A stretch of 64,000 bases of DNA from an uncultured Pseudomonas sp. (GTDB lineage: Bacteria > Pseudomonadota > Gammaproteobacteria > Pseudomonadales > Pseudomonadaceae). Both the position numbers and the translations under genes were made by a program. Location of the stretch: NCBI RefSeq assembly GCF_913774235.1, contig NZ_CAJYDW010000012.1, forward strand, positions 682,001 to 746,000. Reading direction: 5' to 3'. Of this stretch, positions 1 to 7,999 are shown in pieces. Position 1 is the stretch's first letter. Every line of letters starts with the position of its first letter. The notes beneath the pieces are model-generated. The model was not told where the DNA came from, made no database searches, and worked only from the letters and a program-made list of their open reading frames with translations.

Positions 1-732
1 GGGCAGCAGGGCGGGCAACCGCTCCGCGGTGGTGTCGGGCATGTCGGCGCCGGCGGCGTTGAGAAAGCGCAGGTCTTCTGCCACGTCGGGCCAGCGTTCG
101 GCATTGCGGCCTTCCACCCGGCAGACGGCATGACCCATGGCCCGGCATTCCACTTCGCGAAAGATCACCAGGCGGCCGAACAGGCTGCTGACGTAGCCGA
201 TGGCGTAGCCGGTTTCCATCCAGCAGGCCGGGTCGCTGCCCTGGCCATGGGCGATCTGGTGCTCGTCGCATTCGGCCGAGTGATGCCAGAGGAATTCGCC
301 GCCGTAGCGACCCTGCTCGATGTCGAATTCGAAATGCAGCGGCTCGACCCGCACCAGGCCTTCCAGGCCATGCAGCCGGGTCCCGGCGGCGAAGATGGCC
401 GCCGCGTCGGCGTTCGGCCAGCGCCGACGCACCAGCTCGGCATCGCGCACCCCGGAGAGATAGCCGACCCGGGTCAGCAGGCCACGGGCCCGTTCCTGAC
501 CCAGGGCGCCGATCAGCTCGCGGCGTAGCGCACCGAAGGAGGAGGCATGCATCAGCAGCATGCGCTGGTCGTTGAGCCAGATGCGCCCATCGCCTGGGGA
601 GAAGAACAGGCACTCCGCCAGCTCCGCCTGGGTCGGGCTGGCACTGTCGTTCCAGGCCGCGCTGTCGCCACGCTGGAAGCCGGGTGCGGCCTGTTGCAGA
701 TCGCTGAGGGACAGACGTTCGGACAGGGTCAT
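1..732 (-). CDS. XylR/DmpR-family sigma-54 activator, N-terminal sensor part (3' end outside window)
   Basis: This frame starts with ATG at 732 and runs open to the window edge, giving 244 residues of a longer protein. It matches the XylR_N plus V4R sensor region of aromatic-responsive sigma-54 activators; the AAA+ and DNA-binding domains would lie beyond the edge. His121 and Trp149 fall where MopR places its phenol-contacting His106 and Trp134. Cys170, Glu193, Cys196 and Cys204 reproduce the spacing of the MopR zinc ligands (Cys155, Glu178, Cys181, Cys189), numbers recalled from the literature. The gene diverges from an aromatic alcohol/aldehyde oxidation operon with a sigma-54 promoter, so it is very probably that operon's activator. 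The natural inducer is unknown. The family call is firm; the inducer class is inferred. Confidence 0.85.
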   Translation of the reverse strand, partial: MTLSERLSLSDLQQAAPGFQRGDSAAWNDSASPTQAELAECLFFSPGDGRIWLNDQRMLLMHASSFGALRRELIGALGQERARGLLTRVGYLSGVRDAELVRRRWPNADAAAIFAAGTRLHGLEGLVRVEPLHFEFDIEQGRYGGEFLWHHSAECDEHQIAHGQGSDPACWMETGYAIGYVSSLFGRLVIFREVECRAMGHAVCRVEGRNAERWPDVAEDLRFLNAAGADMPDTTAERLPALLP

Positions 733-753
733 GGCACGACCTCTCGGGAGAAC

Positions 754-767
754 TGCGCAAATGCGCA
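754..767. promoter_or_regulatory. Candidate activator-binding site (inverted repeat TGCGCA-AA-TGCGCA)
   Basis: A near-perfect 14-bp inverted repeat lies 21 bp upstream of the regulator start and about 145 bp upstream of the sigma-54 promoter of the divergent operon. That is the usual distance for a XylR/DmpR-type upstream activating site. Its sequence does not match the textbook XylR site, so it is a positional candidate only. Confidence 0.4.
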
Positions 768-897
768 ATCGAGAAGATGGTTATACCTCATAACTTTATG
801 GTTTGAGCAAGGCTTTCGCCGCTCTGGCCTGGCTCGGTTGCCTGCTCACGGCAGCAAGCGCTTGATGGCATTGGCCTTTTTCCTCCAGCCCGGTGTT

Positions 898-913
898 GGG
901 CACAGCCTTTGCT
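898..913 (+). promoter_or_regulatory. Sigma-54 promoter of the aromatic alcohol operon
   Basis: The sequence GGGCAC-AGCCT-TTGCT keeps the invariant GG and GC with ten bases between them and differs from the TGGCAC-N5-TTGC consensus at one base. Transcription would start near 924, leaving a leader of about 36 nt before the aldehyde dehydrogenase start. The divergent XylR-type activator supports the call. Confidence 0.75.
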
Positions 914-959
914 CCACTCCTTGGGCCCACCGCGGGCCGATAACAACAAGGAGAAGGCT

Positions 960-2432
960 ATGAGCGAACACCTCACGTCGTTCCTGGACGGTGCGTCCTG
1001 GCGCGAGCGGATTTTCGATGGCGACTGGATCACCCCCCAAGGCGGTACCCTGGAGGTCAGCGAACCCGCCAGCGGTAGACCCCTGCATCGTACGGGCCTC
1101 GCCAACGCCGCCGACATCGACCAGGCCTGCGGCAAGGCGGCCCGGGCGCAACCGGCCTGGGCCGGCTGGACGGCTCGGCAAAGGGCCGCGTTGTTCCTGG
1201 CCGCCGCCGCGCACCTCGAGCTGAATCGTGCCGAGCTGGCACCGCTGATCGCCCGGGAAACCGGCGGCATTCTGCCCAAGGCCGAGCTGGAATTGCGTGA
1301 GGCCGGGGTCATCCTGCAGCAGGTCGCCGGCCAGTTGTTGCAACCCCATGGCGTGGTCCTGCCCAGCGAGCGCGGTGCCCTGTCCTATGCCCGCCGGCTA
1401 CCTCACGGCGTGGTGGGGGTGATCTCGCCCTTCAATTTCCCGCTGATCCTCTCGCTACGCTCCGTGGCGCCAGCGCTGGCCTGCGGCAATGCCGTGGTGC
1501 TCAAGCCGGATCACCAGACGCCGGTGAGCGGCGGCATCCTGATCGCCCGGTTGTTCGAGGCGGTCGGGCTACCCAAGGGTGTGCTGCAGGTACTGCCAGG
1601 TCGCGCCGACGCCGGTGCGGCGCTCTGCGCCCATCCCCAGGTGCGGATGATCGCCTTCACCGGCTCGACCCAGGCCGGCCGCCAGGTGGCCGAAACCGCC
1701 GGGCGTCATTTGAAGAAGGTGGCCCTGGAGCTAGGGGGCAAGAATCCGCTGATCGTGCTGGACGATGCCGATCTCGACCGCGCCGTCGGCTGCGCCGCCT
1801 GGGGCAGTTTCCTGCACCAGGGCCAGATCTGCATGGCCACCGGGCTGATCCTGGTGCACCAGCGCCTTGCCGCCGCCTTCACCGAGCGCCTGGTGGCCCG
1901 CGCCGCTGCCCTGCGTCTGGGCGATCCGCTGGAACCCACCACCCAGCTCGGCCCGCTGATCAACGCCCAGCAATTGCAGCGCGTCCAGGGCATCGTCGCG
2001 GACAGCCTGGCCGCAGGGGCTCGCCTGGAGCAGGGCGGTCGTCACGAAGGGCTGTTCTATGCGCCGACCGTGCTCAGCGGCGTCCGCCCCGGCATGCGCG
2101 CCTTCGACGAGGAAGTCTTCGGGCCGGTGGCCAGCGTGGTCACCTTCGCCGACGAGGACGAGGCCGTCGAGCTGGCCAATCGCACTCCCTACGGCCTGGC
2201 GGCGGGCGTGCTCTCCGGCTCCCTGGCCCGCGCCCGCGCCCTGGGTGCGCGGCTGGACTGCGGGATGCTGCACCTCAACGACCAGACGGTGAACGACGAG
2301 GTGGTCAACCCTTTCGGCGGTCGTGGCCAGTCCGGCAACGGCGGCAGCGTCGGCGGCCTGTGCAACTGGGACGACTACAGCCAGTGGCAGTGGGTGACCG
2401 AGCATAACGAGCCGCCATGCTATCCCTTCTAG
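960..2432 (+). CDS. NAD(P)-dependent aldehyde dehydrogenase, benzaldehyde/coniferaldehyde type
   Basis: This 490-residue aldehyde dehydrogenase would oxidise an aromatic aldehyde to its acid in the cytoplasm. The oxyanion Asn159 (PFNF), the cofactor-loop FTGS at 233-236, the general base Glu257 in LELGG and the nucleophile Cys291 in GQICMATG are all present. The ATG at 960 follows an AAGGAG ribosome site; an in-frame ATG at 909 would place the start inside the promoter and was rejected. It is the first gene of an operon with a coniferyl-alcohol-dehydrogenase-like SDR and an outer-membrane MetA-type protein, so it should catalyse the second oxidation step. Benzaldehyde (AreC-like) and coniferyl aldehyde are both plausible substrates, and sequence alone does not separate them. 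Confidence 0.88.
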   Translation: MSEHLTSFLDGASWRERIFDGDWITPQGGTLEVSEPASGRPLHRTGLANAADIDQACGKAARAQPAWAGWTARQRAALFLAAAAHLELNRAELAPLIARETGGILPKAELELREAGVILQQVAGQLLQPHGVVLPSERGALSYARRLPHGVVGVISPFNFPLILSLRSVAPALACGNAVVLKPDHQTPVSGGILIARLFEAVGLPKGVLQVLPGRADAGAALCAHPQVRMIAFTGSTQAGRQVAETAGRHLKKVALELGGKNPLIVLDDADLDRAVGCAAWGSFLHQGQICMATGLILVHQRLAAAFTERLVARAAALRLGDPLEPTTQLGPLINAQQLQRVQGIVADSLAAGARLEQGGRHEGLFYAPTVLSGVRPGMRAFDEEVFGPVASVVTFADEDEAVELANRTPYGLAAGVLSGSLARARALGARLDCGMLHLNDQTVNDEVVNPFGGRGQSGNGGSVGGLCNWDDYSQWQWVTEHNEPPCYPF

Positions 2433-2471
2433 CTCAGCTTTCACTACCAATAACAACAAGAGGAAAGTCCC

Positions 2472-3239
2472 ATGATCCTGAATGGCAAGACCCTGGTGAT
2501 CACAGGCGTAGCTTCCGGTATCGGTGCCGAACTGGCGCGGCTGGCACGCTTTCAAGGCGCCACGGTGATCGGCGTCGACCGCAACCAACCCCAGCTCAGC
2601 CTGGATGCCTTCCACCAGGCCGACCTGGGCGATCCGGACAGCATCGCCACCCTGGTCAGCCGCCTGCCGGAACGTGTGCATGGCCTGTGCAACATCGCCG
2701 GGGTACCGGGCACGGCGCCGGCGGCAACCGTGGCGCGGGTCAACTATCTCGGCCTGCGCCTGCTCAGCCAGCAACTGGTCGGGCGGCTGGGGCAGGGCGG
2801 CGCCATCGTCAACGTCGCCTCCATCCTCGGTGCGGAATGGCCGCAGCGTCTGGAGCTGCACCGCGAATTGGCGCAAATATCCGACTTCGCCGCGGCCCAG
2901 GCCTGGCTGGAAGCCCATCCGGTGGCGCAGGCCACCTGCTACCAGTACTTCAAGGAGGCGCTCATCGTCTGGAGTTTCGTGCAATCCCAGACCTGGCTCC
3001 GCGAATTCGGCGTGCGCCTGAATTGCGTGGCGCCGGGTCCGGTGTTCACCCCCATCCTCGGCGACTTCGTCAGCATGCTCGGTGAAGAGCGCGTCGCCCG
3101 CGACAGCCAGCGCATGCTGCGCCCAGCGTTGGCCGACGAGGTGGCCGCGGTGATCGCCTTCCTCTGCAGCGACGCCTCACGCTGGATCAACGGCGCCAAC
3201 CTGCCGGTGGATGGCGGCCTGGCGGCCAGCTACGTCTGA
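2472..3239 (+). CDS. Short-chain dehydrogenase, coniferyl-alcohol-dehydrogenase (CalA) type
   Basis: A 255-residue classical SDR, the length expected for CalA-type coniferyl-alcohol dehydrogenases. The Rossmann motif TGVASGIG is at 11-18, NIAG at 74-77, Ser117 in the active-site strand, and the YxxxK pair is Tyr157/Lys161 followed by EAL. The long insert with Trp and Glu between Ser117 and Tyr157 resembles the CalA and 3-alpha-hydroxysteroid dehydrogenase subgroup. It starts 39 nt after the aldehyde dehydrogenase, after AGAGGAAA. It is inferred to oxidise an aromatic alcohol to the aldehyde that the upstream enzyme then uses. A hydroxysteroid substrate is the main alternative. Confidence 0.82.
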   Translation: MILNGKTLVITGVASGIGAELARLARFQGATVIGVDRNQPQLSLDAFHQADLGDPDSIATLVSRLPERVHGLCNIAGVPGTAPAATVARVNYLGLRLLSQQLVGRLGQGGAIVNVASILGAEWPQRLELHRELAQISDFAAAQAWLEAHPVAQATCYQYFKEALIVWSFVQSQTWLREFGVRLNCVAPGPVFTPILGDFVSMLGEERVARDSQRMLRPALADEVAAVIAFLCSDASRWINGANLPVDGGLAASYV

Positions 3240-3310
3240 CCCGGAAGCCCGCGCCCGCCCAGGCGCTGGCCCGCGTTTTCCCACAACAAGAACAATCCAA
3301 GGATGACGTC

Positions 3311-4255
3311 ATGCGCACCTCGCTTCGCTTCAGTCTGCTGGCTGCGGCCAGCCTCGGCTCCAGTCTGGTCCAGGCCTACGACCTGCCCAGTCTCAACCTC
3401 GGCTCCACCAGTTTCTACGATGGCGCCCCGGCCCCGGACGGTCCCGGCTGGTACTGGGAGGAGTACCTGATCTATGGCAAGACCAGCCGCTTCAACGACC
3501 AGGACGGCCGCAAGCTGCCGTTGCCCAAGCAGGAGCTGACCACCTTCGCTCCGGTCAGCCAGATCATCTACGTCGGTCAGCCGCTGGCCAATGGCGCCAT
3601 GCCGGGTTTCACCGCCATCCTGCCCTGGCTGGCCCATGCCGATGTCGACGATGGCCTCGGCGGCCAGGCCCTCAGTGCCCGCGAAGGGGTAGGGGACCTG
3701 ACCCTGGGCGCCTTCCTGCAACTGCCCACCACCACCCGGCCCGATGGCGGTCCGCGCTGGGCGCAACGCATCGAAGCCGAGATCGTCGCTCCTACCGGTC
3801 GTTACGACCGTGACCGGGCGATCAATCCGGGCAGCAACTTCTGGTCCTTCAACCCTTACTACGCCACCACCTACTGGCTGACGCCCCAGTGGTCGGTCAC
3901 CGGGCGCTTCTGGTACCTGTGGAACGGCAAGAACGACCAGCCGCTGCGCAGCTTCGGCGCTGTCTCCGACACCCAAGCCGGACAGGCGTTGCATGCCAAC
4001 TTCGCCACCCAGTACGCGCTGAACGACCGGCTTAGCATCGGCCTGAGCGGCTATTGGCTCAGGCAGATCACCGATACCCAGGTGGATGGCCATGACGTGA
4101 GCGGTCGCCGCGAGAAGGTCTGGGCCTGGGGGCCGGGCTTCACCTACGCCTTTTCCAAGCAGAACCTGATCACCTTCAACAGCTACTTCGAGCAGGACGC
4201 CGAGAACCGCACCGAGGGGCACAAGTTCGTCGTCAACTTCCTGCACAAGCTGTAG
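3311..4255 (+). CDS. Outer-membrane MetA/SphA-like protein (aromatic uptake)
   Basis: A 314-residue protein with a clear signal peptide ending near residue 22 (VQA) and alternating aromatic beta-strands typical of an outer-membrane barrel. It belongs to the 'MetA-pathway of phenol degradation' family, whose members are usually found beside aromatic catabolic genes and are presumed to pass hydrophobic substrates across the outer membrane. It is the third gene of the operon, 71 nt after the SDR, with AAGGA upstream of the ATG. The placement supports uptake of the aromatic alcohol. The transport role is inferred from the family, not from visible residues. Confidence 0.78.
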   Translation: MRTSLRFSLLAAASLGSSLVQAYDLPSLNLGSTSFYDGAPAPDGPGWYWEEYLIYGKTSRFNDQDGRKLPLPKQELTTFAPVSQIIYVGQPLANGAMPGFTAILPWLAHADVDDGLGGQALSAREGVGDLTLGAFLQLPTTTRPDGGPRWAQRIEAEIVAPTGRYDRDRAINPGSNFWSFNPYYATTYWLTPQWSVTGRFWYLWNGKNDQPLRSFGAVSDTQAGQALHANFATQYALNDRLSIGLSGYWLRQITDTQVDGHDVSGRREKVWAWGPGFTYAFSKQNLITFNSYFEQDAENRTEGHKFVVNFLHKL

Positions 4256-4278
4256 CCGAGCGCCCGGTCGCGCCGCCC

Positions 4279-4758
4279 TCAGCGGTCGATCGGGATACCA
4301 TTCGGCAGCGGTGGCGAGGGCGGTGGAGCAGGCGGCCGGGGCGCCTGCGGATGGGGCACCATGTGCCAGGTTTCGTTGCGCGGCCGGCGATCGATATAGA
4401 CCGGGTAGGGCTGATAGATGACCCCTGAGCCGCGCACCTCGGTCTGCTGGCTGCTGCGGGAAGAAGAGCCGCCCACGATGGTGATGTCGTCAGCCGGGCG
4501 TTGGCGGCTGGAAGCCGGTGCCGGTACCACGATGATCTGCTGGGGTGCCGCCGGGACCGGGGTCACCGCCTGGCGCGGTGGCGGGGTGAAACCGTTGCTG
4601 TCGGGCAGGCTCTGCAACGGAATGGTGGTGACCTGGCTAGCGGGCGGGCAGGCGCTCTGGGTATAGGTCGTGCGGCCCTGGTCGTCCACGCATTTGTAGA
4701 CATCCTGGGCCACCACGGCGCCACTGGCGAGCAGCAGTCCAAACAGCAGCGAACGCAT
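4279..4758 (-). CDS. DUF4124 domain protein, exported
   Basis: A 159-residue protein with a signal peptide (cleavage near residue 17, VVAQ). It is followed at once by a DUF4124 segment with the pattern DVYKCVDDQGRTTYT and a second cysteine in SACPP. The rest is low-complexity and rich in Pro, Ser and Arg, with no recognisable fold. DUF4124 proteins are common small periplasmic proteins of Pseudomonas with no assigned role. It runs convergently with the aromatic operon, ending 23 nt beyond it. No Shine-Dalgarno sequence is obvious, but the signal peptide begins directly at this ATG. Confidence 0.75.
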   Translation of the reverse strand: MRSLLFGLLLASGAVVAQDVYKCVDDQGRTTYTQSACPPASQVTTIPLQSLPDSNGFTPPPRQAVTPVPAAPQQIIVVPAPASSRQRPADDITIVGGSSSRSSQQTEVRGSGVIYQPYPVYIDRRPRNETWHMVPHPQAPRPPAPPPSPPLPNGIPIDR

Positions 4759-4936
4759 GAGGAGGCACCCCGGGTACCTGAATGGTCACCTCGAGGATAC
4801 AAGATGGTCGATTGGCCTCCCAGCGTCGCGGTGGCCTGGTCAGCGGCCGTTCAGGAAAAGGTCGGACTGTAGGGCTAGGCCGGGCGGGGCGTGCGGCGTA
4901 TAACATCCCGATACAGCTGTCCTGAGGCAACGGCTC

Positions 4937-5836
4937 GTGAAGTGGTTCGTGATCGGCGTGTTCATCCTTTGTGTGCTGCTGGTGCACTTCCGCGGACGGG
5001 TGCGCCATCCTTTCCTGCGCCAGCTCGGTGATCATTCCACCTTCCTCGCGCCGCTCAATGCCTTCATGTTCCTCACCTCGCGGGTACCCAACGCGCCCTA
5101 TCACCAGGTGGAGCGCTTTCCCGAACTCCAGGTGCTGCAAGACAACTGGCAGCTCATTCGCGACGAGGCCCTGACTCTGCTGCACGTCGGCCAGATCAAG
5201 AAATCCGCCGAGCCCAATGACGCCGGCTTCAATTCCTTCTTCAAGAGTGGCTGGAAACGCTTCTACCTGAAGTGGTATGGCGATAGCCATCCTTCCGCCA
5301 TGCAGCTCTGTCCGCGGACCACTGAACTGCTCAGGGGGCTGGGTACGGTCAAGGCCGCCATGTTCGCCGAGCTGCCGCCGGGGGCCCGGCTGGTGCGACA
5401 TCGCGATCCCTATGGCGGCTCGCTGCGTTATCACCTGGGTCTGGTCACGCCCAACGATCCGCGCTGCTTCATCGAGGTGGACGGCCAGCGCTATCACTGG
5501 CGCGATGGCCAGGCGGTGGTGTTCGATGAAACCTTCATCCACTACGCCGAGAACGGCACCGAGCAGGATCGCATCATCCTGTTCTGCGATGTGGAGCGCC
5601 CGCTGCGCTATCGCTGGGCTGGCGCCTTCAACCGCTGGGTCAGCAGTACCTTGCTGGCCTCGGCCGCCTCGCCCAACGAGGCCGGCGATAGGACCGGTGG
5701 TCTCAATCGCGCCTTCAAGTATCTCCATCGCATCCGCCAGCGTGGCAAGGCGTTGAAGAAGCGCAATCGCTTCCGCTACTACCTGGAGCAGTGGCTGCTG
5801 CTGGGCGCCTTGGTCGGCGTGATCCTCTGGATCTGA
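4937..5836 (+). CDS. lpxO: Lipid A 2-hydroxylase LpxO (Fe(II)/2-oxoglutarate dioxygenase)
   Basis: A 299-residue aspartyl/asparaginyl beta-hydroxylase-family protein, the length of LpxO. There is a membrane anchor at 3-17 and a second hydrophobic segment at the C terminus (about 286-299). The iron site is visible as His155-x-Asp157 and His202, with Arg212 placed to bind 2-oxoglutarate. LpxO adds a hydroxyl at the 2 position of a secondary acyl chain of lipid A at the inner membrane. The GTG at 4937 is the start, preceded by GAGG. It stands alone between DUF4124 and the SOS cassette. Family placement is firm; LpxO rather than another membrane hydroxylase rests on the length and the two membrane ends. 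Confidence 0.85.
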   Translation: MKWFVIGVFILCVLLVHFRGRVRHPFLRQLGDHSTFLAPLNAFMFLTSRVPNAPYHQVERFPELQVLQDNWQLIRDEALTLLHVGQIKKSAEPNDAGFNSFFKSGWKRFYLKWYGDSHPSAMQLCPRTTELLRGLGTVKAAMFAELPPGARLVRHRDPYGGSLRYHLGLVTPNDPRCFIEVDGQRYHWRDGQAVVFDETFIHYAENGTEQDRIILFCDVERPLRYRWAGAFNRWVSSTLLASAASPNEAGDRTGGLNRAFKYLHRIRQRGKALKKRNRFRYYLEQWLLLGALVGVILWI

Positions 5837-5907
5837 ACCAGGGCACGTTCGTCCGCCGACTCGCCGGTTCGACTTGACCGCGGCCAGGAACCCCGCCAAT
5901 ACTAATA

Positions 5908-5923
5908 CTGTATAAATATACAG
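5908..5923. promoter_or_regulatory. LexA (SOS) box upstream of imuA
   Basis: CTGTATAAATATACAG differs from the ideal CTGTATATATATACAG at one position. It lies 15 bp before the leader ORF and 44 bp before imuA, as expected for a LexA-repressed mutasome operon. Confidence 0.93.
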
Positions 5924-5938
5924 AAAGAGGCATTGGCC

Positions 5939-5971
5939 ATGGACAACACCCTTGCGAGTTCGGCGGCATGA
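5939..5971 (+). CDS. Ten-residue leader ORF overlapping the imuA start
   Basis: ATG at 5939, preceded by AGAGG, opens a short frame encoding MDNTLASSAA. Its TGA stop (5969-5971) overlaps the imuA ATG (5968-5970). imuA itself has no good ribosome site, so its translation may depend on ribosomes finishing this leader. It could also be chance, or the residue of a deleted upstream gene such as lexA2. Confidence 0.4.
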   Translation: MDNTLASSAA

Positions 5972-6582
5972 GCGGCGGCGCCAGCCTGGCCCGGCTGTTC
6001 GAGGAGCGACGGCTGTGGAAGGGGCAGGCCAGCGCCGAGGCGCGGCGCAGCCGGCAGCCCACGGGCGTCGCGGCGCTCGATGCCCATCTGCCCGGTGCCG
6101 GCTGGCCGGAGGCGGCGCTCACCGAGCTGCTGCTCGCCGGACCTGGCCAGGGTGAGCTGCAACTGCTCTGGCCGACCCTGGCCCGTTTGAGCCAGGCTGC
6201 CGAGCGCATCGCCCTGGTCGGCCCACCACTGTCGCCCTATCCGCTGGCCTGGCAGGCGGCCGGCGTCGCCCTGGAATCCCTGGTAGTGGTCCGCGCCCAG
6301 GGTGCCGAGGTGCTGTGGGCCGCTGAACAGTGTCTGAGGTCCGGTTGCTTCGGCGCGGTGCTCTGCTGGCCCGAACGTGCCGATGATCGCCAGTTGCGAC
6401 GGCTGCAGGTCGCCGCCGAGAGCGGTCGTACCCTGGCCTTCGCCCTGCGTCCGGCCGCCGCGCAGGAGAATCCTTCGCCCGCTGCCCTGCGCCTGCAATT
6501 GCGGGCGCCCCTGGAGCGGGTGCACATCCTCAAATGCCGGGGCGGCCAGCCGGGCGTCCTCAGTCTGGCCGACGGCGCTTGA
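5968..6582 (+). CDS. imuA: ImuA, RecA-like/SulA-like mutasome subunit
   Basis: A 204-residue protein with the RecA-related fold of ImuA, read from segments such as GVAALDAHLPGAGWPEAALTE near the N terminus and the sequence ALVGPP later on. ImuA, ImuB and DnaE2 form the damage-inducible translesion complex of bacteria that lack umuDC-type polymerase V. The gene lies directly behind a LexA box and is the first of three tightly packed genes; the gap to imuB is 7 nt. The ATG at 5968 overlaps the leader ORF stop and lacks its own clear ribosome site. The call rests on gene order as well as sequence. Confidence 0.88.
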   Translation: MSGGASLARLFEERRLWKGQASAEARRSRQPTGVAALDAHLPGAGWPEAALTELLLAGPGQGELQLLWPTLARLSQAAERIALVGPPLSPYPLAWQAAGVALESLVVVRAQGAEVLWAAEQCLRSGCFGAVLCWPERADDRQLRRLQVAAESGRTLAFALRPAAAQENPSPAALRLQLRAPLERVHILKCRGGQPGVLSLADGA

Positions 6583-6589
6583 GGCGGCC

Positions 6590-7999
6590 ATGCGTTGGGC
6601 CTGCATCCTCTTTCCGCAGCTGGCGCTCGATGCCGTGCTGCGCCGCCATCCGGACCCGGAGCGACCGCTGGTGCTGCTCTCCGGGCCGCCCCAGCGGCGC
6701 CTGTTGCAGGCGGTCAATCCGGCCGCCCGGGCCCTGGGGTTGCGCCCTGGCCAGACCCTGGCCGCTGCCCAGGCCCTGACCCGCGACTTCGAACAGCAAC
6801 TGCACGATCCGGCGCTCATCGAGAGTGCCGAGACACTGCTGGCGGCCTGGGGTTACGGCTTCAGTTCCCAGGTGAGCCGCCACTATCCGCGGGCCTTGCT
6901 GCTGGAGGTGCAATCCAGCTTGCCGTTGCTGGGGCCCTGGCCGCGTCTGGAACGGCGCCTGCGCCAGGAGCTCCAGGCCCTGGGCTTTCGTCATCGCCTG
7001 GCCCTGGCGCCGAATCCGGTGGCGGCGCGGATGCTGACCAATGTCGCCGATGGTCTGGTCGCCTCCCTGGACGACCTGCCGGCGCTGCTCGCCCGTCTGC
7101 CGGTGGAGCGTGCCGGCTTCGCCCCCCAGCAGGCCCAGGCCCTGGCGCGCCTGGGCCTGCGTCGGCTGGCGCAACTGCTGGCCTTGCCAAGGGCCGAACT
7201 GGCTCGGCGCTTCACCCCCGAGTTGCTGCAGCAACTCGACCTGCTGCACGGCCAGCGCAGCCTGGCGCTGGACAGCTACCGCCCGCCGGCTCGGTTCCAG
7301 GCGCGAGTGGAACTCAACTTCGAGGTGGAATCGCACCAGGCGCTGCTGTTCCCCCTGCGCCGTCTCACCGCCGACCTGGCCGCCTGGCTGGCCAGCCGCG
7401 ACCGGGGTGTGCAGCGCTTCCTGCTCTGGCTGGAGCATCGCCAGGGGCCGGCCACCGCGCTCACGGTCGGGCTGCTGGCTCCCGAGCGGGAGGCGGCCCT
7501 GCTGTTCGAATTTGCCCGGGGTCGCCTGGAACAACTGCAGGTGGTGGCACCGGTGCTGGCGCTGCGTCTGGAGAGCGAGGAACTGCCGGTCTTCGTCCCC
7601 GAGCGCCACGGTCTGTTCGACGAGCGTCCGGCCCAGGCGGTGAGCTGGGAGGTGCTGCGCGAGCGACTGCGCGCACGCCTGGGCGAAGAGGCGGTACTCG
7701 GCCTCGGCATCCAGGCGGATCACCGGCCCGAGCGCGCCCTGGTCTGGCGGCCCGAGCGCCCGCTGGAAGGGACGCTGCCCGGCCAGCGTCCGGGATGGCT
7801 GCTGCACGAGCCGCGTGTTCTCGATGGCCAGCCCAGGCGTATCCTCAGCGGTCCCGAACGCATCGAGAGCGGCTGGTGGGACGGTGGCGATCAGCGTCGT
7901 GACTACTATCGCATCGAGGTGACCGATGGGCGCCAGGCCTGGGCCTTCCGCCGCTACGGCGAGGAGGCGCCCTGGTGGATTCAGGGCTGGTTCGCATGA
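6590..7999 (+). CDS. imuB: ImuB, Y-family polymerase-like mutasome hub
   Basis: A 469-residue protein that opens with [19 protein letters not shown], the Y-family polymerase start. In this family the catalytic acidic residues are lost; here the first strand reads [11 protein letters not shown] with no DVDxFFA motif, so it should be a non-catalytic scaffold. ImuB proteins link the beta clamp, ImuA and DnaE2 during mutagenic bypass of DNA lesions. The finger, palm and little-finger regions can be followed to about residue 340, then a C-terminal tail rich in Arg and Trp. The ATG at 6590 is just after imuA; an upstream in-frame ATG inside imuA was rejected. Confidence 0.9.
   Translation: MRWACILFPQLALDAVLRRHPDPERPLVLLSGPPQRRLLQAVNPAARALGLRPGQTLAAAQALTRDFEQQLHDPALIESAETLLAAWGYGFSSQVSRHYPRALLLEVQSSLPLLGPWPRLERRLRQELQALGFRHRLALAPNPVAARMLTNVADGLVASLDDLPALLARLPVERAGFAPQQAQALARLGLRRLAQLLALPRAELARRFTPELLQQLDLLHGQRSLALDSYRPPARFQARVELNFEVESHQALLFPLRRLTADLAAWLASRDRGVQRFLLWLEHRQGPATALTVGLLAPEREAALLFEFARGRLEQLQVVAPVLALRLESEELPVFVPERHGLFDERPAQAVSWEVLRERLRARLGEEAVLGLGIQADHRPERALVWRPERPLEGTLPGQRPGWLLHEPRVLDGQPRRILSGPERIESGWWDGGDQRRDYYRIEVTDGRQAWAFRRYGEEAPWWIQGWFA

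Noticed and set aside
1731-2984. Long open frame (417 codons) opposite the aldehyde dehydrogenase and SDR
   Set aside because: It is the antisense of two clear genes in GC-rich DNA and shows no protein-like motifs.
4637-5899. 420-codon minus-strand frame opposite lpxO
   Set aside because: It overlaps two real genes and lpxO motifs are intact on the other strand.
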